A stretch of 64,000 bases of DNA, from contig NC_055986.1 of NCBI RefSeq assembly GCF_018446385.1, positions 27,266,302 to 27,330,301 of the forward strand, read 5' to 3'. The stretch is from Zingiber officinale. Taxonomy: Eukaryota > Streptophyta > Magnoliopsida > Zingiberales > Zingiberaceae. The notes below the pieces were generated by a model. The model was not told the origin of the DNA, did not search any database, and saw only the letters and a list, made by a program, of their open reading frames with translations. Numbering within the stretch: the stretch's first letter is position 1; every line of letters begins with the position of its first letter. This document shows positions 38,411 to 49,386 of this stretch, piece after piece. A program made the position numbers and the translations under genes.

Positions 38411-38895
38411 TGTAGACCCAACCCGGGTTGGGTCTGGCTTGGACTCGACCCGGGTTTATAACCGGGTCAACAGATCAATTGCCCGTTGATTTGATTTACC
38501 GGGTCAAATCGGAACCGGCCTAGCCAATTACTGGGCCGGTTCCGATCGATTCTTTTGGTGCAAAATCGGCGGACCATCGGTTTGGTCCGTCAGTTCAACC
38601 ATTTTATTTTATTTTTTAAACAGCTTGAACCGTCAGTTAATCAACGGTTACTATCCATTGGAACTGCTGGTTAACCGGTGGTTCCTAGCCGTTGGGGGAA
38701 AGTGGGGGGTTTTTTTTATATTTTTTCAACAATTAAGATCATTTAACCATTTTTTTATCAATGGCTATGATTTAGTGTCCGTTACTATTAAAACTCTATA
38801 AATGGAGAACTTATTTCATCATTTTCACACACTTCTTCTCTACTCTTCTCAATTTTGTATTCTCTACACGCTTTCATTTTCAATTTTCAATTACA

Positions 38896-40420
38896 ATGGA
38901 AGGAGGTCGCAGAGGTGCATCATCTCGAGCTCATAAGGGAAAGGAAATAATGAATCCGCGGAGAAGGACCCCAACATTCAATCCACCGATGATGAGATCG
39001 AGCATCTTCCAAATCCAACACCCGAAACACAAGGAAGTACCGATGCAATTACTTCTAAGGTTCGGGAACTTCCTCTTCTAAAATCTTCTATTTTCACTAA
39101 ACATTTTGAGAATGTCACTCTTCCGTTGGGAGAAATGTCTGCAAAATGTAAGCACTACAATGCTTCCTACAAATTCCAAGTCGGCGGCGACTATCGGACA
39201 TTGAAACAACATGTAGAAACGAGCACCCGACGGAATATGGACTAAACTATTCTCAAACACAATTATCAATATTTTCTTCAACTAGCGGTAGTACCGATTC
39301 TGGTTTATTTTTATATTCAGATAATAAATTAAGAAAATCATTAACTAAATTTGTTTCCGTAGAACATTTTTCTTTTAGTTTAGGATCTAAATGCACATTT
39401 GAATATTTTTTTGTAAAGAATCTCTTAATTCATGTGTTAAACGTGTTCCTAAAACTACACTTACTCGTATAATTAAAAAATTACTAAACAAGGAAAAAAG
39501 AATTTAATTGATGAAATTAGTAAATTAGATAATAAAGTTTATTTATGTTCTAATATTTGGAGTGTGACTTGCCATTGGATCGATAATTCTTCGAACTCCA
39601 AAAAAGATTGTTAGCTTATAGAGTTTTTGATGGCTTAACTCATAAAATATTTTCAATATCATTAGATAATACTAGTTCCAATACCGCTTGTATAGATGAT
39701 CTAAAATTTGTTTGTCACCCTATTATTGCCAGTTTATTTTTTTTTCATATTTATTATATATGCCATGTTTGAAATTTATGTGTTTAAGATGGATTTAAAA
39801 TTTTAGAAAGTTATATTAAACCAATTAGAATTGTAATTTCTTATTTATTATATCATCCATCTATATGAAACAATGGGGTAAGTTTTGTAAAACTAATGGA
39901 ATGAAACTTAAAAAATTTTCACGTGATGTACCAACACGTTGGAATTCAATATACCAATTATTACAAGATTCATTTGAATATTAAAAATTATTATGTTCAT
40001 TTTTTTGCATAAAATACTAATACTAATATATATTTTATTTTCACAACAATAGAATATTTGTAGTAGTATTTGTGAAGTTTTAAAAGTATTTAATGATACA
40101 ACCGAACAACTTTCCAGTGTTTATTATCCCACCGCTCAATTAGTTTTAGAAAAATTTTCTAATATAGTATTAGTTTTAAATGAACATATTAATAATGAAT
40201 CTTTATCTCCTTACATTTTAGCTATGAAAACGAAATGGAAAAAATATTTTTATTTTATTCCTGAAATTTATTTAATTATATTTGTTTTAGATCCTAGATT
40301 TAAATTAGAAGTTTTATAAGAAATGTTAACTTTATATTATGACACTTTAATTCCAATTAAAGATCCTTCTTCTCTTGATCCAGTTAATATTATATATAGT
40401 GTTAGAATTTATTTATATGA
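38896..40420 (+). pseudogene. hAT transposase remnant, BED finger and catalytic core (copy 1)
   Basis: Begins MEGGRRGASSRAHKGKEIMN, nearly identical to copy 2 at 54895, but shifts frame within about 30 codons. Pieces of the core remain readable: ISLDNTSSNTACIDDLKF (the DNASSNTA Asp region), VPTRWNSIYQLLQ, and SVYYPTAQLVLEKFSN in altered form. A pseudogene of a plain DNA transposon. Confidence 0.8.
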
Positions 40421-41958
40421 TATTTATATTGGATCGAATGGATGTGATAGGAGGGGGAGGGGGTGAATATCGCGCTTTTAGAACTTTTCTTTTACTCGTT
40501 AAAAGCAAAGTCATGCAGCGGAAATATAAAGAGCAGTTCAGTTACTTGGTTTGGAACCTGAGTTGACTCCTACTCCAAGGCCCGCGATCCTTAACCGCAC
40601 CGATGGGCAATCCACTAATACTCTTCTTTCCGAAAACCTGGGAAAGAAGCAGTGCACACAATATGCAAGATAGTAACACCCTACGATCTTGTAAGATTTT
40701 AAGTACAATGCAAGCTTTTCTAAAATAAAATATACCGACAAAGATTTACGATGAAACTTGGTCGGCCCTTCTGGATGGAGCAGCTTGCGAGTCGTAGACC
40801 AGTAGCAGAAGCTTGCACATAGATGATTTTTGAAGTAGGACAACGTTGTACTCAGCCCCGGACCTCGAGCACTCTTTAATAAGAATCATCGATGTTTGAT
40901 CGACCGATCCCTAGGTTCGGTCGACCGAACCAGCTCCCTTCCTTCCTAGCTGAGATTCGATGTTGATTCGATCTTCGGTAATTAATGATCATTAAGGGTT
41001 CGGTCGACCGATCCCTCTGTTCAGTCGACCAAACATGCTCTTTCCCTGTTCGTCGAAATTTGCCGAGATTCGCATTTACTGTGCCTTTAATGATTAATAG
41101 TTCGGTCAACCGATCCTCTGGTTCGGTCGACCGATCAGTGTACGTAGTTTCCTTCTGTTTCTGATCATTGCTAATTGAATTGACTATGCTGAGTCACCCT
41201 GGTTCGGTCGACTGATCCCTACATTCGGTTGACTGATCAGGTCATAACCTGCCAAACAGTATTAGACAAAGTATCCCTGCAAAACAAAGGTTAGCACAGT
41301 AATATATAATGCATGAGTAATATTAGATAGTAGAACTTGTCTTGATCTCAACTTGGAAACCTTTCCGGTTTCTTCAGTTGGATCAGCGACCTTAAGTTGT
41401 TCCCTTCAGGAAAACGACCTCACTGTCGCTCCTCCAGTTGCTTACCTCAACTTACCTGCCAAACGTTGGTCCTCCAGACTTGTTTGGACTTTCTCTGCTC
41501 AGTGTCTGATCATCTGATCCACTAAGGCCTTTCCTGCAATACTACATTAGCCAGCAACAATAATAGTAATACAGAATACTATGGTAAAAATAAACTTAGA
41601 ATCATCAAGATTCGCTGGTCTGATCGATCGCGCGCGATCGATCGGAAACCATCCGATCAACCTTGCTTGGAGTTCACTCCTCCAAGACTTCTCACTACTT
41701 AAGGTTATCTCCCCTTAGGATTTTCACCATCTGGCTTCACTTATCAGAACCTAAGGGTACTCCCCTAGGGTTTTCTCCACCTGACTTCACTCACCAAGAC
41801 TCAGTATTCGGCTACCCAGGGATCAGGTCCTCCAGACCTATCCACCTGGCTTCCATGATCTACCGAGATTTTCCTTGCGTCAGTATTATGCTTGTTGGTA
41901 CAATCGACCTCTAGGGTTTCGATGTTTGACAATATGACCAAGGGTTGACCCAAACATG

Positions 41959-42327
41959 TGGCAAAAGGCGATTCGCTCGCCCCCAGCGCCCTCGCCAACA
42001 CGGAGGAGGTAAATCACGGGTGGCTACTAGCCATTAGTGCAAATGGCCAAGACATGGGGGAGGTTATGCTCGATCACGCCGAGTTTCGACCCAAGACCTC
42101 ATGTGGCAACACCCCATACCTTAACCATCGCACCGCCCCGAGGGGACAGGGTTGACCCAAACATGTGGCAAAAGGTGATTCGCTCGCCCCCAGCGCCTCC
42201 GCCAACCCGTCCCTAGGCCAGCACGGAGGAAGTAAATCACGGGTGACTACTAACCATTAGTGCAAATGGCCAAGACATGGGGGAGGTCATGCTCGGTCAC
42301 GCCGAGTTTCGACCCCAAGACCTCATG
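41959..42327 (-). mobile_element. Two tRNA-derived SINE copies in tandem, sharing one target repeat
   Basis: Copy 1 is 41959-42147. On minus it begins near 'gtcccctcggggcggtgcga' and has a box-B-like 'gggtcgaaactcggc'. Copy 2 is 42166-42327; it has the same 3' part but lacks the 5' (tRNA box A) segment. The 18-bp sequence 'agggttgacccaaacatg' occurs three times, at 41941-41958, 42148-42165 and 42328-42345 (the last with one change), before, between and after them. Confidence 0.75.
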
Positions 42328-42356
42328 AGGGTTGATCCAAACATGACTTGATGTTC

Positions 42357-42357
<1 letters not shown>

Positions 42358-42400
<43 letters not shown>
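42358..42400. repeat. (GA)n microsatellite
   Basis: About 21 uninterrupted GA units, inside the plus-oriented LTR-like segment. Confidence 0.95.
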
Positions 42401-42403
<3 letters not shown>

Positions 42404-42471
42404 CTAGTCAGGACTAGATGACTAGCAAAGGTAAGTCTCAATCAAAGGTTAGGCAAAGTGGAAGTCCCGGT

Positions 42472-44601
42472 TGTTGGGATCTCTTCGTACGCGGCTAGAG
42501 AGGGGGGGTGTGAATAGCCGCCCCAAATCACTCGTTTCTTCCTACAATTCGTTAGCGCAGCGGAAAAATAAACTAGAAACGAAAGGAAGAATATCAAACC
42601 TTAACACAGCGATGTACGAGGTCCGGAGATGATGCTCCTACTCCTCGGCGTGTCCGTAAGGTGGACGAGCCCTATCAATCCGTCGGTGGATGAGTCCCCG
42701 GAGAACCGGCTAATATAAACTCCTTCGGGGTGGAGAAACCTCACCACAATCTTTGCAACAGCAATAAGGAGTACAAGAAGAACAAGAACACAAGAACAAC
42801 AGAAATGTAAAAACACTTGCTTGCCTCTTGTTGTCGATTGGAACCCAGATGAAACAGCAACTTCTAGGATCCAAACTCAGCTAGAAAACCAGCAGGAAAC
42901 TCACACAGAGCTTCAGCACAATGAGAGCTCAGCAAAGCTCTAATCGCAGTAATCAGGAAGAAGAAGTATTTGCACCAAAGCCTTGATCTCCTTTAATAAC
43001 CTGCGAACCTGCACAGCGAAGACAGAAGCCAGCGGAGAAGACGGAGCGACCCGTTGTGACTCAACGGTCGAATCGTGGACCGATCAGGCTCCACCCTGAT
43101 CGGTCCAGGACCCTTCTGATCGGTCTCGGGGACCGGCTCTGGGCTGATCGGTCCCTAGACCGATCAGAATGCTTCACAGAAAGTTGCCCAACTTCGTTCC
43201 GTTTCTGATCGGTGCATGGACCGATCAGAGACGGATCGGTCCGATCAGGCCACATCCCATCGGTCATGCGTCCCGATCGGTCGTGGAGACCGATCAGCTT
43301 CTCCTGATCGGTCCCCGGACCGATCGGAAGTTCATAGAATCATGATCACATTGTTACTCGATGGGCACCGATCGATGAATAGAGATCGATCCACTGATCG
43401 ATCCCGAGCTTGGTTTTTGCCCAAACCAAGTCCCAAACCTTCCAAACCAATATCCGGTCAACCTTGACCTATTGGTACATCATGCTTAGCATCCGGTCAC
43501 TCCCTTGACCTGCTAAGACTCCCCACCAAGTGTCCGGTCAATCCCTTTGACCCACTTGGACTTTCCTCTTCGTGCCAAGTATCCGGTCACTCCTATGACC
43601 TACTTGGACTTCCCATCACCAGATGTCCGATCACCCTTGATCCATCTGGATTTTCCCTTGCCCGGCTTCACTCACCAGGACTTTCACCTAGCTTCACTCA
43701 TTAGGGTTTTCACACTGCCTAACATCCCAGTTAGGACTTTCTCACTGCCTGGCTTCACTCACCAGGACTTTCCTACTGCCTAACATCCCAGTTAGGACTT
43801 TCCCACTGCCTGGCTTCACTCACCAGCACTCATCCAGGACTTTCACCTGGCTTCACTCACCAGGACTTTCCACACTGCCTAACATCCCAGTTAGGACTTT
43901 TCCGTGCCAAGTTTCCATACTTGGACTTTTCCAGTGTCAAGTCTTCATACTTGGACTTTTCCCGTGCCAAGTCTCCATACTTGGACTTTTCGCGTGCCAA
44001 GCTCCCTGCTTGGACTTTTCCAGTGCCAAGTCTCCATACTTGGACTTTTCTAGTGCCAAGCTCCCTGCTTGGACTTTTCGGTTGCCAAGTCTCCATACTT
44101 GGACTTTTTCCCGAATCAGGTCAACCAGGTCAACCTTAACCTACGGTTGCCCCAATAATCTCCTAAACATCTATTCTTGTCCCATATCAAGAATACAACT
44201 CTTCCACGAGTGTCAAACATCAACATGCAACTCAACTAGGTCAACCTTGACCTAAGGTTGCACCGACAATCTTCCCAAGTCAAACATCAAAATACAACTC
44301 GAGTCAGGTCAACTCGAGTCAGGTCAACCAGGTCAACCTTGACCTAAGGTTGCACCAACAATTGCACCAACAATTGGTATGGTCCTTTGTTTGAGGGGGG
44401 GATTGTTGGGGTTGCAAGGTTGCAAACATAGTCCCATATTGGAAACACATGGGAAAGATCATGGGTTTATAAGAGAAAAAGATATCTCCATTGGTATGAG
44501 GCCTTTTGGGTAAAGCCCAAGAGCAAAACCATGAGGGTTTAGGCCCAAAGTGGACAATATCATGCAATTATGGAGATATCTAAATTCTTTTCGATCCAAC
44601 A
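42472..44601. mobile_element. Nested LTR-type insertion with CCGGT duplication
   Basis: Flanked by CCGGT (42467-42471 and 44602-44606); removal restores 'gaagtcccggtgagtgaag', which fits the surrounding minisatellite. It starts TGTTGGGATC and ends GATCCAACA. The last 198 bp (44404-44601) are a distinct copia-type LTR resembling the short LTRs of the element in YSL6 intron 1, preceded by a G-rich tract. 42472-44360 looks like a different, longer LTR ending GCACCAACA. So the block is itself composite. Confidence 0.65.
43660..44110. repeat. Minisatellite-like repeats within LTR sequence
   Basis: 43660-43905 repeats 'ggcttcactcaccaggactt' and 'cctaacatcccagttagg'. 43905-44110 repeats 'gccaagtctccatacttgga' about every 30 bp, roughly seven times. 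The reverse-complement flavour ('gtgagtgaagctaggtgg') recurs at 44606-44780. Confidence 0.8.
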
Positions 44602-45689
44602 CCGGTGAGTGAAGTCGGACCCTAGTGAGTGAAGTTAGGTGGTGGAAGTCCCGATGAGTGAAGCTAGGTGGAGAAAGTCATGGTGAGTGAAGTAAGGCCA
44701 TAGTGAGTGAAGCTAAGTGGAGGAAGTCATGGTGAGTGAAGCCAGATAATGGAAGTCCTAGTGAGTGAAGTTATGCAACCCTAGGAAGGTAACCCTAGGT
44801 TATACTTGAATTCTGTTAACACTGTTTTTATCTATTGTGCTAACTCAGTGTTGTAGGGAAGTTCAGTTAGGTTGACGGGCTGACCAAGTAGCTGACACGA
44901 AGTCCAGACGGGTCGAAGGGCTGACCGAACGTCTGGCAAGTAAGTTAAGGTAAGTCACTGGAGGAGAGTGACTGTGAGAACGCGTTCCCGGGAAGAGAAC
45001 ATTAGGCGTCGATCCAATTTAGATCCATTTCAGAAATCTAAGTTGAGATCGTGATTAGATTCCGGTCTCGAGGAGACGAAATCTAATTACTGCTTTTAAT
45101 TACTATTATAACTGTACTATGCTAACACTTTATTTTGCAGGGTAGTTTTGCATTTTACCTCGGACTAATGTTTTTGTAGATTGCTAAAAAAACAAAGGTC
45201 CGGGCGCCTCAAAGGGATCTGGACGCCCGGAGGTCCAAGCGTCAAGAAGGGATCCGAGCGCCCGGAATGCAAAGTATATCCTCTTGCCACGTCGCCACGT
45301 GGAGCTTCATGGTTGGCTGAGCTATGTCACACTCCAGGTGCTCGGAGCCTCCTATATAAGGAGGATGCACCCTGGAGCAAAGAATCAACGAACAACAAGA
45401 TCTTCCAACACTTGTTATGTCGTGTTGTGCTCCTGCGACGCTGCGAAGCTCCTCCGACAACGCGCTTTTTTTCATTCCTTATTGTTGTCGGTATTTTTCC
45501 TTTAAAGCAATTGTAATTTCACTTGTAACATTTCAAATTGCTAGTGGATTGCTCAACGAAAGCACTCAACGAGTGCAGGCCTTAGAGTAGGAGTCGACCA
45601 ATGCTCCAAACCAAGTAAAAAATTACTTGTGTTAGCATTGTTCCAATTTGTACTCGATCTTCTTTATGATATTTTTTAAAATCGATATT

Positions 45690-45710
45690 CCCCCCCCCCC
45701 CCCCCCCCCC
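45690..45710. repeat. Poly-C tract (21 nt)
   Basis: 21 consecutive C near the end of a plus-oriented LTR. It corresponds to the G-runs that follow the start of related LTRs at 7815 and 40427. Confidence 0.95.
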
Positions 45711-45982
45711 TCTATCGACTTTCACGATCCAACACGGCTACCTAGGATCAAGTCCTCCAGACCTATTGAATCCACCTGGCTTCCACGATATACTAAGATT
45801 TCCCTTGCCTAGCCTACAACTATGACTTCTCATGCCTAACGGCAGTTAGGGCTAGTCACTTGGTTGACTTCTTACCCTTGCCTAGCCATGACTAAGACTT
45901 CCCATGAACAAGCTTTATTAAACATACTTAAACATATTTGTTGGACATTAAAACCTTGGAGGTCGATTGCACCAACAATTTA

Positions 45983-46490
45983 TAATCAATATTATGCAAA
46001 ATATGGAATATAAATTAATATTTCTGAAATACAACAAACTACTAGTAGTAATTTAAAACTTACAAAAGCACAACTTTTATTAAAAGAACGGACAAAACGT
46101 CCACGAGGATCCTCAAGTTCCACACAAGAACTTGAGAATTATTTTACGACTTCTTTTGATTTTAATAAAGCAGATAGTGAAAATTTCGATATCTTAAAGT
46201 GGTGGTCACAGAAGACTCAAAGCTTTCCTGTCCTCTCCGTGATCGCCAAAGAAATTTTAGCTTATTCAATGTCAACTGTTGCTGTGAAGCAGACGTTCAG
46301 TGCCGACGGCAACATATTAGATGAACGATGATTAACTTTGTCTCCTGACTCATTAGAAGCCTAAGCATTACTGGACGATTGGACTAGAGCGGAGAAAAGA
46401 ATCCAAGGAATACAATTTTCAGATGACAAAATTGAAGATTTTGATATTGAAGGAACAAATATGACAGGAACGGGAAATAGAAGTGAGTGA
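45983..46490 (+). pseudogene. hAT transposase C-terminal (hATC dimerisation) remnant, copy 1
   Basis: Reads YNQYYAKYGI at the resumption, then DILKWWSQKTQSFPVLSVIA and MSTVAVKQTFSADGNILDER, the hATC dimerisation motif (usual form ...STVASEQ.FS..G.I...R). In-frame stops follow the ILDER motif, so it is not functional. Confidence 0.85.
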
Positions 46491-46842
46491 CAATGTAAAA
46501 AAATAAAAATATAAAAGAACTACGTGGGCTTTAATTCCCCTAAGGGGATACGTAGGCAACTTAAATAAGTGCAAGCCCTATTTTCTAATAAATTTTAATT
46601 TATAATTTATAATTTTTAATTTTTAATTTTAATTTTTAATATTTAATTTTTAATATTTAATTTTTATTTTTTTTAACATAATAATCTTGAACCGTGACAA
46701 ACTGTGATGAACCATGAATGGAACTGTGAACAAACAGTTCCGAACCATGGACCTTAACCGTTTTGGCCGGTTAAGGTTAAGGGTCGACCTGCCTGGAATC
46801 GTCGAACTGACCGTTCCGAACCGTGGTCAGGCCTATACATAT

Positions 46843-49386
46843 GAGTCATATTTTCATAAAATTTAATTCCAAAATAATATTCCGAATGCACATGACCTTA
46901 TCATGTCTCTCAGACTCTCTCGTTGACATTAAGACATAATAATAATTATCGTATGAGCTAACGAGAAGTGGAAATGGAGGAGAAGTCAAGAAGAGAAAAC
47001 TGTCATCCTCCATAATTTTTTGGAAAAAAGAAAATTTTATTTAATAACCCTCGAACAGTAAAATACATGTTTACATAGAATTTAACCTTAAAACCCAAAT
47101 AAAGGAAATAAATCATAATATATGGATTACAGTTCCTAAATGGTAAAGTAAAAAAATCTAAAATAAAAAAAAATATAATTATTAAAATATTAAAAATAAT
47201 AATAATAATCTTCGGATACTCCTGCCACATACTTCTTCCTACTATTATAAACACAGCACCATCATGAACAAGACCTAAAATAAGTAATGAAGAATACCGT
47301 TAGACTTCTTACAATTTCATAAACCCATGAGATCTGAAATAGGTCCAATCGGGCCTGTCTAGGTCGATCAGTAGATTTTGGGCAAAATCCACTGATAAAC
47401 TTAGACATGTCTGATTAAATCTATTTCAAGTCTTGTGGGTTTCTGAGACTACAAGAAGTTAATGGTATTCTTCATTACTTATTTTCGTCTCACTGGAAGT
47501 GTTATAATATCATGCTAACTTTTATCTAGAATGTGGTCCTAGTCTCTAGAAAATCAAACTCATGTCGAGCTTGATCTGAATCAGACCAGGCTCAAGGATC
47601 TAAATCAGCACTACCACGAGCCTGATTTGATTCAGATTAGGCTTAAGGCTTAATTTCCCAGAAACTAGGACCACATTCTAGCTGAAAGTTAGCATAGCAT
47701 TATAGCACCTCCGGAGAGTCCAAAAATAAGCAATGGAAGATATCATTGGACTACTTGCAGCCTTAAAAATTGATAAGAACTGAAATGAGTCGAATCAGAC
47801 TTGTTTAGGTCCATCAATGGATTTCGGTTAAAACTCACTCATATTAGTCCCTTGGCGATCAGCTAGAAGGGGATGAATAGTCTGCACAATAAAAACTAAC
47901 AAAGCCCCTTCTCGAACTTTATAGCTTTATTAGTCTAACATTTGCATAAAAAAATAAGAGACTATAAAAGAAGAAGCACAAAAGAGTTACTTGGCTTGCA
48001 ATCAGAGGATTGCTAATCCAAAGAAGTTGAAGTTCACTAAACAATCTCCTTCAGACAAAGAAGTCTCTTACAACAATTGAAGCACTCAATTACAGAACAA
48101 AACTAAAGAGGAATCAATTACAAGTATTTTTTTGATCTTCTGGGACCAGGGTTGTATTTATAGCCCTAACCAGGACGCCGGAAGGGTTCTAGGCACCTAG
48201 AGGGAGATAGAATTTTATCCTCATCGCAACAAATCACGCCACATTACGAAATGATGAAGTTTTGATTCCAGGCGCCCATACCAGTAAAGTCAACTTTTCG
48301 ACTGACTTTTTGGTCTAGGTCTTCCGCTCCGGTTCCGCTTGCTTGGGTTCGGGTCTTCTGCTTTGGTTCCGCTCACTTGGGTGATTTCGACCATCCAGAA
48401 TAGGGTTCACCTAAACCCATTTTTGAGCCTTCTCGAGCAACCTTCCACTCCGGCTTCTCGTCCCTCAGAAATATCGCGCGCCTCCTTCTCGTCCGCCCCG
48501 CGTACTCTTCCATAGCACCTTGCTCCTCGGACCCACTGAGCTCATCGGCTCTCTCCCATGTCGTCCTTCTCACTAGCTGCGTCTTTCGCTCGATTTCCTG
48601 TGCTCCTAAGTTCCTGCACTCTCAGACACAAGGGTTAAATCACAACAGGACTTAACCTGACTTGGTTGATCACATCAAAACTATCTTGGGGTACTAACAA
48701 CTCATGGACCTAGACAGGTTGATTAGATTCATTTCACTATGAGTTTCTAAGGCTGTAAGGAGTCTAAGAGTGTCCTCAATTGCTTATTTCGGTCTTTCCG
48801 AAGGTACTGCAATATTACGCTAACTTTTAGCTAGAACATGGTCCTAGTGTCTGAGAAATCAATTCCACAATGGGCATGATCTAAATTAGATCAGACCCGG
48901 AGGATATAAATGAGCACTACCACAGGTCTGATCTAATTCAAATCAGACTCAACATGAGTTTTTTTTTCTTAGATACTAGGACCATATTTTAGTTGAAAGT
49001 AAGTATCACTTTCGAAAAGACCAAAATAAGTAATAGAAGATATCGTTAGACTCTTTACAACCTTAGAAATTTATAGAATTTGAAATATGTCTAATAAGAC
49101 TTGTCTAGGCCTATGGGTAGATTTTAATCGAAATTCACTATTGACCTTCTGATTGAATCTATTTTAGATGTTGTAAATTTTTGAATTGGTAAAAAGTCTA
49201 ACAATGTTCTTAATTATTTATTTCAGATTTATTCACGATAACATTACATTTATAATAAACAAAGAAGTATGATAATTACGGAGCTCAATGTCGTATAACG
49301 GAAAGAGAGGAGTGAGAAACACAAGGTCATGTGCATCAGAACAATAAAAATTAATTTTGAATTAGATTTTTAAAAAATATGATTCC
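46843..49386. mobile_element. Foldback element: terminal inverted repeats enclosing a tandem array of five hairpins
   Basis: Terminal arms 46843-46965 and 49262-49386 are reverse complements at moderate identity; both hold 'tgcacatgacctt' (minus reading on the right) and outer 'tcatatttt'. Between them are hairpin A1 (47277-47485, perfect 22-bp outer arms), B1 (47492-47714), A2 (about 47725-48795, split by a solo LTR), B2 (about 48795-49015) and A3 (about 49020-49225). A hairpins share 'aataagtaatgaagaata'-type ends; B hairpins share 'gctaacttt' and 'atggtcctagt'. There is no coding capacity, and no convincing TSD. 46965-47270 is AT-rich and has little counterpart on the right. Confidence 0.8.
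47842..48699 (-). repeat. Solo LTR inside the foldback array
   Basis: 858 bp, perfect 5-bp TSD ACTCA (47837-47841, 48700-48704). The left end TATTAGTCCC aligns with TGTAGGACCG of the LTR at 55542; the right end GGGGTACTAACA matches that family. There is no internal region, so it is a solo LTR left by recombination between LTRs. The open frame at 48373-48573 is LTR sequence. Confidence 0.85.

Larger units (their letters stand above)
40427..45977. mobile_element. Composite of LTR-family insertions inside hAT copy 1
   Basis: The outer TSD is ATTTA (40422-40426, 45978-45982). Removing the block rejoins 'gatattta' to 'taatcaatattatgc', so a single original insertion was later enlarged. The left end (TATTGGATCG...) and right end (...GCACCAACA) read as a minus-oriented LTR. 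A plus-oriented LTR-like segment of the same family (TGTTGGTACAATCGACC ... GATCCAACA) spans about 41893-45734. No gag or pol domain was recognised. The order of the inner parts is only partly resolved. Fossil, broken. Confidence 0.65.
38413..46835 (+). mobile_element. hAT transposon copy 1 (BED-finger transposase), interrupted by an LTR composite
   Basis: The left end TAGACCCAACCCGGG and the right end (minus reading) TAGGCCTGACCACGG form an imperfect inverted repeat. The candidate 8-bp TSD is TTTATATG (37500-37507, beyond the later hAT insertion) against TACATATG (46836-46843), 6 of 8 matching. Transposase-like coding occupies 38896-40420 and resumes at 45983-46490. GC-rich subterminal motifs ('ccgggtcaa', 'ggttaaccggtggtt') lie inside both ends, as in hAT elements. 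Non-functional: coding is disrupted by frameshifts and stops as well as by the insertion. Confidence 0.85.

Noticed and set aside
43905-44110. Regular ~30-bp repeats that might suggest a CRISPR-like array
   Set aside because: Repeats are contiguous minisatellite units without unique spacers, inside plant LTR sequence.
45181-45516. Open frames up to 111 aa on both strands
   Set aside because: Within an LTR-type repeat containing 'ggagtaggagtcgacc' and a poly-C tail; no protein domain.
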